NCBI GenBank assembly: GCA_003506435.1
Contig: DOAQ01000011.1
Span: 35,384-99,383 of the forward strand
DNA: 64,000 nucleotides
Direction: 5' to 3'
From: Prolixibacteraceae bacterium
GTDB taxonomy: Bacteria > Bacteroidota > Bacteroidia > Bacteroidales > Prolixibacteraceae
Part shown: in pieces, positions 53,414-62,422 of the stretch
How the letters are laid out: each line of letters opens with the position of its first letter
How positions within the stretch are numbered: the first letter of the stretch is position 1
The notes under the pieces: generated by a model
Database searches by the model: none
What the model saw: the letters and a program-made list of their open reading frames with translations, nothing else
Told to the model about the DNA's origin: nothing
Program-made: the position numbers and the translations under genes

Positions 53414-56400
53414 TTACGCCAAATATTTATTTAAAATCACCTCTTTTTGTTTTGGAATTTCAGCTATCTCTTTTTCAATGATTTTTATTCGTCCTTCAAT
53501 TTTTTCAATTTCCGAAACTATTTTTTGTTGTTCGGAAAGTGGAGGAAGAGGAATTTTTACAGAATTTAATATTTGGATATTTATGTTTTTTTGAGCTAAT
53601 TTAGGTGCATTTTCATCTAAAGATTTCTTCTGTTTTCTCATCATTAATTCTAAAAAATACACATTAGTTGTATCAAAGGGAATTAAACCCACAACGCTGT
53701 CAGTAAAACAAGCTGGGTAATCCAAAATTGCTGTATCTCCAATATTTGCTGCTATTGTTACTAATACAATGGTTGGCTGGAATAATTTACTTACGCCCAA
53801 CCCTTCTTCATTTAAAGTTTGAACATGACTCACTTTTCCCCCTTTAGCTTTAACAACATCGCCTGTTTGAATAAATGGATATTGACCTCCAAAAAATCTA
53901 GGCTCATTTCTTGGTCGATGAGAAAACCTGCCCCTTTTTAAACTACATGCTTTATCTAATGTTGAATAGAATTGCGTTTCAGTATATGTTTTTTCAATAG
54001 TTTCTAAAACCAAATTTTTCAATTTTTCAACTTCCTCTTTTCCTTTCTTTTCATTCACTTCTAAAACTTCAATTTCAGAAACAATTTTTTGCTGAATGTC
54101 GAGTGGTGGGAGTGGAATTTGGATTGCATTAAAAGCTTCAACATCAAGATTTTTCTGTGCAACACCTCTCCCGCACAGATAAATTACTTCTTGGTTCAAA
54201 AACAAATAGTTTTCAAGATAATTTTGTTTTAATATTAATTCATTTGAAGAATTCACAGTTAAACCCGAATCATTTAAAAAGAATTCACCATTTACGAATC
54301 TCATACATTGAGGCGACATTCCAAATCTCGAAATTATGAAAGTATCTTTTCTATTAAATGTATCAGCTTTAAAAGTTTCTCCGCCACCGCCATAAACTGG
54401 AAAAATAGTTCCTGAATCAGAACTTTTAACTATTCGTGTTCCGTATTCAATTATTGAAACTTCGCCAAGTTTCTTAATTTTCCACTTACTTTCAATTTTT
54501 ACTTTTTTTTTAACCGAAAGCGAAATTGTTTTTTCAAATTCCACTCTGTCAAAGGTCATCATATCTACCAAATCGTGGTGATAAATGTGGTTTTGCATTT
54601 TTGCATCAATTACAAAATCATCCTTGCTTGTAAATGCTTTTAAGATATAAGTACTTGCTTTCTCTGGATTATCAAATAGTTTAGCATCATACATTTGTGT
54701 GCATTCGTCCACCGTTTTGCCTCGTTGCTTTGCGTGCATGCCTTCACTATTGCGTCGGCTACTAAATTCGTAACCCAAAAAGCGTTTTTCGACCTCTTTT
54801 TCGCCACTTTTCACCAATACTACTTTTTGGTTAAGTACAATTACAAAATACAAAAGTTTATCGGCTTCACGGTCTAAAAGGACATTCCAAAAATCCTTTT
54901 CGGTTTTGGTTTTTAGTTTTTTGCGGTAATCTTTATATATTTCGTGGTTTTGTACGGCTTCGTTTGGTGTTTTTTCTAACATAGAAATATAATCATCAAA
55001 CGTAATGTTTCCCCAAACATGGTTTACATAGTTGGAAACAGGCTTTTCTATACCATTAATGGTAACATCTTGTAGGTTTTCAAAGAAATGAGTTACCGAT
55101 TTTTTCCATTCGGAGCTTAGTTTATTAGCTCTTCGGCGTAAAAATAGTGTTACTGTATTAGTTCCAGTTGCCATAAAAGTATTGCTGCCTAGTTCGGCAA
55201 TGGCAACAATATCAAAATAGTGCAGAATAATTTCTCTAGTTTTCGTCTGTATTCCAGTATTGTTCAAAATAGAACTTGGTAAAATCAAACTGGCAACGCC
55301 TCCATCTTTTAGCAAATGTTTGGTTCGCTCTACAAACAAACATTCTATATCTTTACTTTTATCGGAAAGACTATCATATAACGTGAATTCCTTTTGAGCA
55401 CCAATATATTCTAAATCGTCTTTGCAATCATTTACAGCATACGGCGGATTTGAAATCACTACCGAAAACTTGGCCTTAGAAGAATCTTCAATATTAATAT
55501 TGTCTTTCAATAAACCTTTGTATGTTTTAGAAGTAGCAAAACTATCCAATCCATCGCCGTGGATAATTTGAGCAACGCCATCACCATAAAAATAACAACC
55601 TACTTTGGCCACTTTTACCAAACGGTAATCTTTTTCTATTCCGTAAACATATTTTGCAGCCCAATTATATGGGTCGGCTATCCAACTTTGTACGGCTGAT
55701 TTTGCTTTCGGAAATGTAAGTTCCTTTTCAATGTTGATATTGTTGATGATCTCTTGATATTCTTCAAGGGCTTCTGTAATAAAGTGTCCACTACCCGCAG
55801 CATAATCTATTATTGCAGGAAGTTTCGGGTCTTGATTATTAATTTCTTGCAACATCATTTTTTTTATAGGCAACGACCTAACAATGAATTTAGTAACCGG
55901 GGGTGGTGTGAAATATTGCCCTACTTCTTGTTTTAATCCAGTGGTTAAAAGCAATTCGAAGAAATCGGATAAATGTTGTTGTTTTCTTGGGTAACGAATT
56001 TGGTATCTTTCCAGAAGTTGCACCACTTCTTTTAGCACTCGTTGGTTATTATCAAAAGTTTCGTTGTCATCAACTTCTTTAATGGCGAAAATATTGTTGA
56101 ATTTTAATATTTTTTTCTTCAATTCTCTAATTTCTTCTGCTGTTTCGGCTTTAAAATCAGAATCTTTTATACCCTCAACTTCTTTTTCTAGAAATGCTAA
56201 CAAGCCGTTTTTGTGCAAATTAATCAATCGAACCTGAAAATCAATTGGATTATCATCTTCTCGCCAATGAAACTCTAATTCCATATCGTCGCCTTTGGCT
56301 TCATCATATAATTTAGCCAAAAACAAATTGAAAATTTTATTAAACGCATTGGGTTTGTCAGAAACCGAATGTTTCCTTAAAATGGAAGCAAAACCGTGAA

Positions 56401-57073
56401 ATATTTTATCGCTTTGGTCTTTTGACAACGGTTTTAAATCGGTCTTCGTAAAAATCTTACTTTTAAAATCATAAGGTTCATTTTCCCAAATACCTTGGTG
56501 TTTAGTGATTTTGTTCCAGCCGTTATGAAAATCTTTAACATCACCAACTCTATATTCGCTTTCTATTTTAACTATTTCGTTCCTATGAATTATTTCATTA
56601 TTACTTAATTGTGAAGCATAAAGCATTACTAAATCAGCCTTATTGCTAAATTTAAAATAAGTAAATAATTGTCCTCCGTCTTTTTTTATTCGTGAAAATT
56701 CTTTGTCAAATTCCTTACCGTAAGTTTTGCATTCAATCAATAAATATTCCGAACCGTCTTCACGAGTTACGCAAATATCTAATCTTCCAGAAAATCCATG
56801 ACCTGCGGGATACACTTTTTCAAGAGAAATATTCTCAGGTTTATATCCTGTTTCAAGCAATCGGTTAACACATTCTAAAACTACCCAATCTTCGGGTTTA
56901 GTGATATTCTGAAAATCTTTTCCTTGAATTTTTATTTTGCCACCAAAATGTAAAGTTTGTTTATTAAAATCAATTTCGAGAAAATAACCGTCAATATATT
57001 CTTTGAAATATATAGCTACTGCATTTTCTTTAGGTAAGAAACCTAATTTTTGTATGAGTAATTTGTTATCCAT
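53414..57073 (-). CDS. Fused restriction-modification enzyme (nuclease, N6-adenine methylase, two specificity domains)
   Basis: 1219 aa. An N-terminal PD-(D/E)xK nuclease-like domain (D99, E114, K116 in GRLDI and LIECK) is followed by an HsdM-like methylase with IIDYAAGSGHFITEALE (SAM motif I) and VVISNPPYAV (catalytic NPPY). Two HsdS-type target-recognition half-domains end the protein, each with a conserved IPLPPLxxQQKIV helix start. It thus combines type I modules in one chain, like type IIG/IIB enzymes. It is AT-rich, likely acquired, and preceded by its XRE regulator. Confidence 0.93.
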   Translation of the reverse strand: MDNKLLIQKLGFLPKENAVAIYFKEYIDGYFLEIDFNKQTLHFGGKIKIQGKDFQNITKPEDWVVLECVNRLLETGYKPENISLEKVYPAGHGFSGRLDICVTREDGSEYLLIECKTYGKEFDKEFSRIKKDGGQLFTYFKFSNKADLVMLYASQLSNNEIIHRNEIVKIESEYRVGDVKDFHNGWNKITKHQGIWENEPYDFKSKIFTKTDLKPLSKDQSDKIFHGFASILRKHSVSDKPNAFNKIFNLFLAKLYDEAKGDDMELEFHWREDDNPIDFQVRLINLHKNGLLAFLEKEVEGIKDSDFKAETAEEIRELKKKILKFNNIFAIKEVDDNETFDNNQRVLKEVVQLLERYQIRYPRKQQHLSDFFELLLTTGLKQEVGQYFTPPPVTKFIVRSLPIKKMMLQEINNQDPKLPAIIDYAAGSGHFITEALEEYQEIINNINIEKELTFPKAKSAVQSWIADPYNWAAKYVYGIEKDYRLVKVAKVGCYFYGDGVAQIIHGDGLDSFATSKTYKGLLKDNINIEDSSKAKFSVVISNPPYAVNDCKDDLEYIGAQKEFTLYDSLSDKSKDIECLFVERTKHLLKDGGVASLILPSSILNNTGIQTKTREIILHYFDIVAIAELGSNTFMATGTNTVTLFLRRRANKLSSEWKKSVTHFFENLQDVTINGIEKPVSNYVNHVWGNITFDDYISMLEKTPNEAVQNHEIYKDYRKKLKTKTEKDFWNVLLDREADKLLYFVIVLNQKVVLVKSGEKEVEKRFLGYEFSSRRNSEGMHAKQRGKTVDECTQMYDAKLFDNPEKASTYILKAFTSKDDFVIDAKMQNHIYHHDLVDMMTFDRVEFEKTISLSVKKKVKIESKWKIKKLGEVSIIEYGTRIVKSSDSGTIFPVYGGGGETFKADTFNRKDTFIISRFGMSPQCMRFVNGEFFLNDSGLTVNSSNELILKQNYLENYLFLNQEVIYLCGRGVAQKNLDVEAFNAIQIPLPPLDIQQKIVSEIEVLEVNEKKGKEEVEKLKNLVLETIEKTYTETQFYSTLDKACSLKRGRFSHRPRNEPRFFGGQYPFIQTGDVVKAKGGKVSHVQTLNEEGLGVSKLFQPTIVLVTIAANIGDTAILDYPACFTDSVVGLIPFDTTNVYFLELMMRKQKKSLDENAPKLAQKNINIQILNSVKIPLPPLSEQQKIVSEIEKIEGRIKIIEKEIAEIPKQKEVILNKYLA

Positions 57074-57080
57074 AGTATTA

Positions 57081-57404
57081 CTAGAATTTCATTTTTGATT
57101 GTTTAACATTCTTTTCTTTGTTGTATCTCGACTGAGACTCTGCAACTGAAAATACAGCGTCTGAACATTTATATTTTTGAGCTTCCTCGACTAAAATGTC
57201 AGCAACAAACAAATCTTTGATTTTAACAACATCAATATTTAGAAATTCAGCAAGCTTTTCAAGTTGTGTGGAAGGAAACTTTTTTCTACCATTCTCAATT
57301 TTACTTACATCAGTCATAATAATTCCGAAATGTTGTCCGAAATCACTTTGATTTAATCCTTTTTTATTTCTTTCTTTTTTTAGAAACTCTCCAAAAGTTG
57401 CCAT
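57081..57404 (-). CDS. XRE-family regulator of the R-M gene
   Basis: 107 aa. The HTH_3 domain (FLKKERNKKGLNQSDFGQHFGIIMTDVSKIENGRKKFP) fills the first 65 residues, followed by a short charged tail. It ends seven bases before the start of the fused R-M gene on the same strand, the arrangement of a C-protein that delays restriction until methylation is established. That role is inference from position. Confidence 0.9.
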   Translation of the reverse strand: MATFGEFLKKERNKKGLNQSDFGQHFGIIMTDVSKIENGRKKFPSTQLEKLAEFLNIDVVKIKDLFVADILVEEAQKYKCSDAVFSVAESQSRYNKEKNVKQSKMKF

Positions 57405-57636
57405 ATTACAAACTTGTCATTAATTGTCTTGCTAATAATATGGCAAGTTATATATATATTTTTTATTTTCGCACGTGTGAAGGAAAAAAAACAGCTCTTT
57501 TAAAAATTTTGGTAGTGAGTCAGCCCGTGTGATTTTTAAATGTGCTGTTTTGTGCGTTGGCTGTTTATTATTTCGTTTTTTATTTTTCTGTCTTTATGTA
57601 GCAAATTGTCTGCTGTGTAGGTCGCCTTTACACTTG

Positions 57637-57658
57637 GCCATAACGTCTTAGCGTTGTA
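57637..57658 (-). other. Collapsed attC-like end upstream of the R-M unit
   Basis: On the minus strand ACAACGCTAAGACGTTATGGCC joins a CAACGCTAA-type left end directly to a GACGTTATGG right end. The surrounding gap (57405-57964) has no gene; its distal part is probably the terminal DNA of the IS91 remnant. Confidence 0.4.
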
Positions 57659-57964
57659 TTTAATGTTTCCCTAAAATTAGGGTAATTCGAAGATATAACC
57701 TAATTGATAAGTAGGAATTTAAATTGGAACTAAGGGGAAATATTGAATACAACCGAGTTGAACGGAGCCGGGTCCTATGGGTATTCTATTGTGTTTCTCT
57801 TTTAGATTTGAAGCCGTTTGGCAATAGGGATATGTTTCGAACCTGTTTTTCATGAGTTTGTTAAGATTATTTTGCTTATTTATTGGCATACCTTCTCCAT
57901 TCCGGCTGTTTTGAGGGCCGGTTTGATTAAATCAGCAAGACAAAGAACGATTTTGGTAATTAGT

Positions 57965-58505
57965 TTAACCTGGTTTTAAAATCACTGGACGAACTGTCAA
58001 TATTGTCCTCATTTTACCAACTTTACAAATGGGGCAATCACAAAGGTCTTTTCCTGAAACGATTTGCCACACTTCCATTGCGTTGAGCCCTTCCAATACA
58101 GGCAAATAGCTGCTTTTTGCGATCAGGTTAAAGCATGTTTGCATTTTAGCTCCCAGGTTGCAAAGGGCCAGTATCCCGAAATACCTGATTTTATAAAAGC
58201 CGCAAGGCAAGATGTGTTGCAGGAAACGGCGGATAAACTCTGTGGCATCCAAAGTCAGGCTTTTGCATATTGCACCGGTCTTGTAATCTTTGTAGCTGAA
58301 AGTTACTTTGCCATTCTCAAATGACATGATCCTGTGATTTGAAATAGCAACCCGGTGGGTATAGTTTCCCAGGTACCGGATAATCCCTTCAGTCCCGGTA
58401 AAAGGTTTTTGGCAGTACACGACCCAGTTTTTTTGGTAACACTGTTTCTTCAGGAACGGGAAATCCGGGATATTAACAGGAATAATAAAACAACAGAAAG
58501 TACAA
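57965..58505 (-). pseudogene. IS91-family transposase, C-terminal remnant
   Basis: The stretch from GTG 58418 codes YLGNYTHRVAISNHRI, VTFSYKDYKTG, and EFIRRFLQHILPCGFYKIRYFG, the hallmark of Y2/IS91 transposases, and ends with CPICKVGKM. The frame is readable upstream to about 58505 (VNIPDFPFLKKQCYQKNWVV), but the zinc-finger N-terminus and catalytic tyrosine region are missing, replaced by a 21-nt repeat array. It is therefore a 5'-truncated remnant. IS91 elements move by rolling circle and can carry neighbouring genes, possibly the island to its right. Confidence 0.88.
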
Positions 58506-58525
58506 ATCAGGAAGGTCAGTCCGCA

Positions 58526-58714
58526 TTTATGAAACTAGCACCCGCAAAATAGTTTTTTGCTTTGGCAATTATGTTTCTTGCTTTCGCATTCATGAAACTT
58601 CGACCCGCAAAATAGTTTCTTGCTTTGGAAATTATGTTTTTTGCTTCCGTATTTGTGTTTCTTGCTTCCGCATTTACGAAACTCGTGTCCGTATTTATGA
58701 AACTCCTGTCTGCA
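58526..58714. repeat. Degenerate 21-nt tandem repeat array B (9 units)
   Basis: Units start every 21 bases from 58526 (58526, 58547, 58568 ... 58694), with consensus like TTTATGAAACTTGCTTCCGCA and alternating GAAACT/GTTTCT cores. The first six units also form a 63-base higher-order repeat. It abuts the broken end of the IS91 remnant. Confidence 0.88.
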
Positions 58715-58780
58715 AAAATGTTTTGCCTCCGGCCGGATTGATTTAATGTTGTATTGGAAATCAGAAAAGGCCCCGTTCGG

Positions 58781-59800
58781 TTATTTTACCAGTTCTTTGG
58801 TCGATAGCAGACCGCAGGCGGCATAAATATCCTGTCCGCGACTGGCGCGAATGGTGGTGAGAATGCCCTTTTCGTTCAGCAGTTCCTTAAAATTCTGAAG
58901 CGTTTGTTCGTCGGTTCCTTCGAGCGGCGTGCCCGGTATCGGGTGGAAGCGGATGAGGTTGATACGGCATTTCAGTTGGTTTAGCAAACGCGCCAGTTCC
59001 CGCACGTGGCGGGGCGTGTCGTTCAACCCTTTGAATACAATGTATTCGAACGAAACGCGGCGCTGGCGGCCAAATTCCCAACTGCGGATTTCGTTTACCA
59101 CTTCTTCAATGGAATACACCATTTGCACCGGCATCAGTTTGCGACGTTCGTCGTCGAACGGGGTGTGCAGGCTCACGGCCAGGTGCGCCTCGCTGGTTTC
59201 CAGAAACTTCAGCATGGCCGGTACAATGCCAATGGTCGATACCGTAATGCGGCGCGGGCTCATGGCATAGCCCCATTCGGAAGTCAATATTTCAAGGCTT
59301 TTCAGCACTTCGTCGAGATTGTCGAACGGCTCGCCCATGCCCATGTACACGATGTTGCTTACTTCGCGGAACTCATTGATGCTGCGGATTTGATTGACTA
59401 TTTCGCCGGCTGTCAGTTGTCCCTGGAAACCTTGCTTGCCGGTCATGCAAAACAGGCAGCCCATTTTGCAACCAACCTGCGACGACACGCAAACCGTTTT
59501 CCGGTCGCGGTCGGGGATCATCGCTGTTTCAATGAATTTTCCGTGAATGGTGGGGAACAAATATTTTTTTGTGCCATCAATACTTTCCTGAACTTTGGTG
59601 AACCCGATCAATCCAACTTCGTGGTTTTCGCTTAAAACTTCCCTGTTTTTTTTCGAAAGATTGGTCATTTCGTCAATCAACGAAACTTCTTTTTTATACA
59701 GCCATTCGGCGATTTGTTTCCCCGCAAATTTCGGGAAACCAAGCTCAAGGACAAGTTCGGTCAGTTCATTCAGCGTTTTTCCAAAAAGCGGGTTCTTCAT
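58781..59800 (-). CDS. rlmN: 23S rRNA (adenine-2503-C2)-methyltransferase RlmN
   Basis: 339 aa. The radical-SAM CxxxCxxC motif in CKMGCLFCMTG, the YMGMGEPFDN block, the ISVHTPFDDERRK-like segment (VSLHTPFDDERRKLMP) and the C-terminal SRGQDIYAACGLL with the methyl-carrying Cys are complete. It methylates A2503 of 23S rRNA and A37 of some tRNAs. Single-gene unit with codon use like the core genome. Confidence 0.98.
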   Translation of the reverse strand: MKNPLFGKTLNELTELVLELGFPKFAGKQIAEWLYKKEVSLIDEMTNLSKKNREVLSENHEVGLIGFTKVQESIDGTKKYLFPTIHGKFIETAMIPDRDRKTVCVSSQVGCKMGCLFCMTGKQGFQGQLTAGEIVNQIRSINEFREVSNIVYMGMGEPFDNLDEVLKSLEILTSEWGYAMSPRRITVSTIGIVPAMLKFLETSEAHLAVSLHTPFDDERRKLMPVQMVYSIEEVVNEIRSWEFGRQRRVSFEYIVFKGLNDTPRHVRELARLLNQLKCRINLIRFHPIPGTPLEGTDEQTLQNFKELLNEKGILTTIRASRGQDIYAACGLLSTKELVK

Positions 59801-59883
59801 TTTTATCAGGATAAATTCAGCAACAAAAATACAAAACTATGGCTTTGGGTACGTTCCTCCGGAAAAGATTGTCGGAGCAAAGG

Positions 59884-60234
59884 ACATAACCGTCAAACTA
59901 AAAGATGTAATTTTCTATTTATCAGCAAGAAATAGTTATTTACATAGACTTATCTCTTAAATAGCGAGAATTAATAAATGTCGCATAATATCTGTGTTAC
60001 CCCTAAATCCCAATGTCATATAGTTAAGAAATTATAGAATTGAAACATTTGATATATTTTTTGTGGACCTTTGAGAATTAGCGGCTTTGTGGCTAATTTT
60101 TTCCTGCCACAAAAACACAAAAAACACGAAGTATTCACGAAGAATACCTTAACTATATGACACTGCCCTTTAGAGGGTTGGGGGTATAAAATACGACAAT
60201 AAATAGTTCCCATTACTTAGTTTGACGGCTATGG
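59884..60234. mobile_element. MITE-like element, diverged copy
   Basis: Outer ends CATAACCGTCAAACTAA (59884-59900) and TTAGTTTGACGGCTATGG (60217-60234) are inverted repeats of the same family as the element at 63466-63829. No gene lies inside. The left 72 bases (59884-59955) resemble the two inner flanks of the 63-kb copy joined without its central insert. Confidence 0.65.
60039..60111. repeat. Inverted repeat, left copy, flanking the FNR-ROK gene pair
   Basis: The reverse complement of this segment closely matches 61923-61996: TTGTGGCAGGAAAAAATTAG then CCACAAAG and CAATTCTCAAAG, with similarity over about 73 bases. Confidence 0.75.
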
Positions 60235-60268
60235 GAAAATGGGGAAAAGCCTTCTCTAAAACGTCCGT

Positions 60269-60949
60269 TCAGAAATATATTTCCGCAATTATATTCTTAT
60301 ATGGGATGCCCCGTTCAATCAGCAAATCACGGACTTCGACCACCATCAGCGCATTGCCGCAGAGATAATACAGATGATCGGCCGGAAGAGTTTCCAGTTG
60401 TCTCAGGTAATCGGTAACACGGCCGGGAAAAACATCGCAGCTTTGCTCTTGCGAACAACAACGAATGTAACGTTCGCCCAGCGCCCAGTCGAGTTCATCT
60501 TCAAAATAAAACTGATTCAGATAGCGGGCCCCGTGTATCAGGGTTTTGTCTTTTTCCTGCCCCGAGCGGAACATGCTGTAAAACGGGGCAATTCCGGTCC
60601 CGGTGGCAATCCGGAAAGCAGGCTGGTCGCCGTCGGTAAAACTGCCGTAGGCTTTGCTCACCCATATCGTTTCGCCGGGAATACACGACGACAATTTCGG
60701 AGTCAGCTCACCTTCTTTTTTAATATTGAAAAGCATCCGCATCTCCTTTTCATGGTTCCCGCTGCACAGGCTGTAAATCCGGGGCTGATCGTTCTCGTTC
60801 AATGCAATCTTCACCACCTGGCCCGGCAGAAAATCACTGTTCCGTTTCCACGAAATGACATGTACTCCGGGCGAAATTTCTTCGTTTCCGGTAAGTATTA
60901 CAGGGAAAAGTTTATGTTTCCCGGGCTGGTATTCTTCGGCTTTTGACAT
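60269..60949 (-). CDS. Ferredoxin/flavodoxin-NADP+ reductase-like flavoprotein
   Basis: 226 aa from ATG 60949 (MSKAEEYQPGKHKLF). FAD-binding RIYSLCSG (RxYS), the NAD(P)-binding GTGIAPFYSMF, and CGNALMVVEVRDLL with EIYF at the C-terminus match the FNR superfamily. It moves electrons between NAD(P)H and a ferredoxin or another acceptor in the cytoplasm. Same strand as the ROK kinase upstream, 52 bases away. Confidence 0.92.
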   Translation of the reverse strand: MSKAEEYQPGKHKLFPVILTGNEEISPGVHVISWKRNSDFLPGQVVKIALNENDQPRIYSLCSGNHEKEMRMLFNIKKEGELTPKLSSCIPGETIWVSKAYGSFTDGDQPAFRIATGTGIAPFYSMFRSGQEKDKTLIHGARYLNQFYFEDELDWALGERYIRCCSQEQSCDVFPGRVTDYLRQLETLPADHLYYLCGNALMVVEVRDLLIERGIPYKNIIAEIYF

Positions 60950-61001
60950 CTGATTTTTCCGGTAACCAGTAAAACACAAAATCAGGCAGAAGGTTCAGAG
61001 A

Positions 61002-61841
61002 TCAGACTTCCGCGTCGAGAACCAGTGAGGAGGCCCCCAATATTGCCGTATTCTGAACATCCGACACTTCGATAACCAGGCTTTCGGAAAGCCTTTTGAA
61101 CGGAAAGTCATTGATTGCAGATTCCATTCCTTCGCGGAACAACGGATACGATTTAGCAACGGAACCGCCCAGAATAACCGCTTCGGGAGCCAGCGCAAAT
61201 AAAATATTACAGATTGCCTTGCCAAGATGTTGTCCAAATTCGAAGAACAAAGCAAGCGATTCTGCATCTCCGGACAACGCTTTTTTTGCTATTTCAGCGC
61301 CATTCAAACCCTTGTCTTTAAAAAATTGTCCGCTGCAATAAGCTTCTGTATTGTTGTCGAGATAATACAGGCAGCCAAACTCACCGGCCCCGCTGTACTT
61401 TCCGGAATACAAATGCCCGTTGATGATAATTCCGGCGCCCAGACCAGTTCCGATGGCCAAGCCCACAAAATTGCTGAAAGGTTTGCCCTTCCCAAAATAT
61501 TTTTCCCCGATGGCAAAACAATTGGCATCGTTATTCACGAAAACGGGTTTGCCAAAGCGCTCCTGCAAAAGGTCTTTTAACGGCACTTCGTCCCACGAAG
61601 GGATGTTGGTAACATCGATCACCATATTTTTATCGTGATCGACCAGACCGGGAACGCCAATGCCAATTCCCGCAACTTCGGGGTAAAACACTTCACCGAT
61701 TGCACGGGCAATTGCATCAACAACAACCAGTTTTTCAGCATCGAACGGGGTCGGACAGGAATATTGTTTTACAACCTGTTCATTCTCGATTAATCCTACA
61801 CTGATTTTTGTGCCGCCTACATCAACTCCTATTATTTTCAT
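61002..61841 (-). CDS. ROK family sugar kinase (glucokinase-like)
   Basis: 279 aa from ATG 61841 (MKIIGVDVGGTKISVGL), the ATP phosphate-1 motif. GIGVPGLVDHDKN, PVFVNNDANCFAIGE with the catalytic Asp, and AIGTGLGAGIIINGHLYSGKYSGAGEFGCL follow. The usual ROK zinc-binding CxCGxxGC is reduced to AYCSGQFF, so zinc coordination is altered. It phosphorylates a hexose, probably glucose or N-acetyl-hexosamine; the nearby nagB makes an amino-sugar link plausible. Confidence 0.92.
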   Translation of the reverse strand: MKIIGVDVGGTKISVGLIENEQVVKQYSCPTPFDAEKLVVVDAIARAIGEVFYPEVAGIGIGVPGLVDHDKNMVIDVTNIPSWDEVPLKDLLQERFGKPVFVNNDANCFAIGEKYFGKGKPFSNFVGLAIGTGLGAGIIINGHLYSGKYSGAGEFGCLYYLDNNTEAYCSGQFFKDKGLNGAEIAKKALSGDAESLALFFEFGQHLGKAICNILFALAPEAVILGGSVAKSYPLFREGMESAINDFPFKRLSESLVIEVSDVQNTAILGASSLVLDAEV

Positions 61842-61922
61842 TTTTCTGTTTTTATAACAAATAGGACTCAATGTCGTTTAGGTAAGGTATTCTTTGTGTC
61901 TTTTTGCCCCGAATTTTCGGGG

Positions 61923-61996
61923 TTGTGGCAGGAAAAAATTAGCCACAAAGTCTCCAATTCTCAAAGATTCACAAAAACATCTAAAATATTTCAATT
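61923..61996. repeat. Inverted repeat, right copy, flanking the FNR-ROK gene pair
   Basis: Partner of 60039-60111 in opposite orientation. It lies in the gene-free stretch 61842-62422, which also holds the CCCCGAATTTTCGGGG palindrome (61907-61922) and a -7-like TAGATTTG (62287-62294); a 159-codon open frame there lacks any protein-like character. Confidence 0.75.
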
Positions 61997-62422
61997 GTAT
62001 CATTTCTCAACGACATTGAATCAGGATTACAAAATACAAATAAAAACTCCATCTCCAATACCATTTTCAATTTTCAGCAAACCAGGGAGATCGTTTTCTA
62101 AAAGACATCAAATCCGGCTCCCCCATCCTGTCGATTTCCGGAAATGTGTTTTCAAATGGAATATTTTTTCTTCTGCCTTTTTAAGGAAATTTTTACCTCC
62201 TTGCAGCGATGTTAAATCACTGTGTTTTTTTAAGACACACAGCGATTTAGTTCACCTTTCAACCGCCGGTTATCGGGTAAAATTTGTAGATTTGTGCTTC
62301 GTTAATTTTGCATTGTCAATGCGTAAGAAATGTTTTACTTTCTTTCTGTATGACAACCGATTAAGAACGAATTAGTCAAGACAATAAAAGTAAACCAAAC
62401 CATTCATTAAAATAGAAATACT

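Noticed and set aside
48248..57665. A conventional integron with intI and attI
   Set aside because: No tyrosine recombinase gene is present in or beside the island, and the palindrome ends fit the attC core consensus only in part.
58064..58552. Plus-strand frames over the IS91 remnant
   Set aside because: The transposase motifs are clearly on the minus strand.
61896..62375. 159-codon open frame upstream of nagB
   Set aside because: It crosses an inverted repeat and a palindrome, is rich in Phe/Lys/Ser from AT-rich DNA and shows no domain or plausible start.
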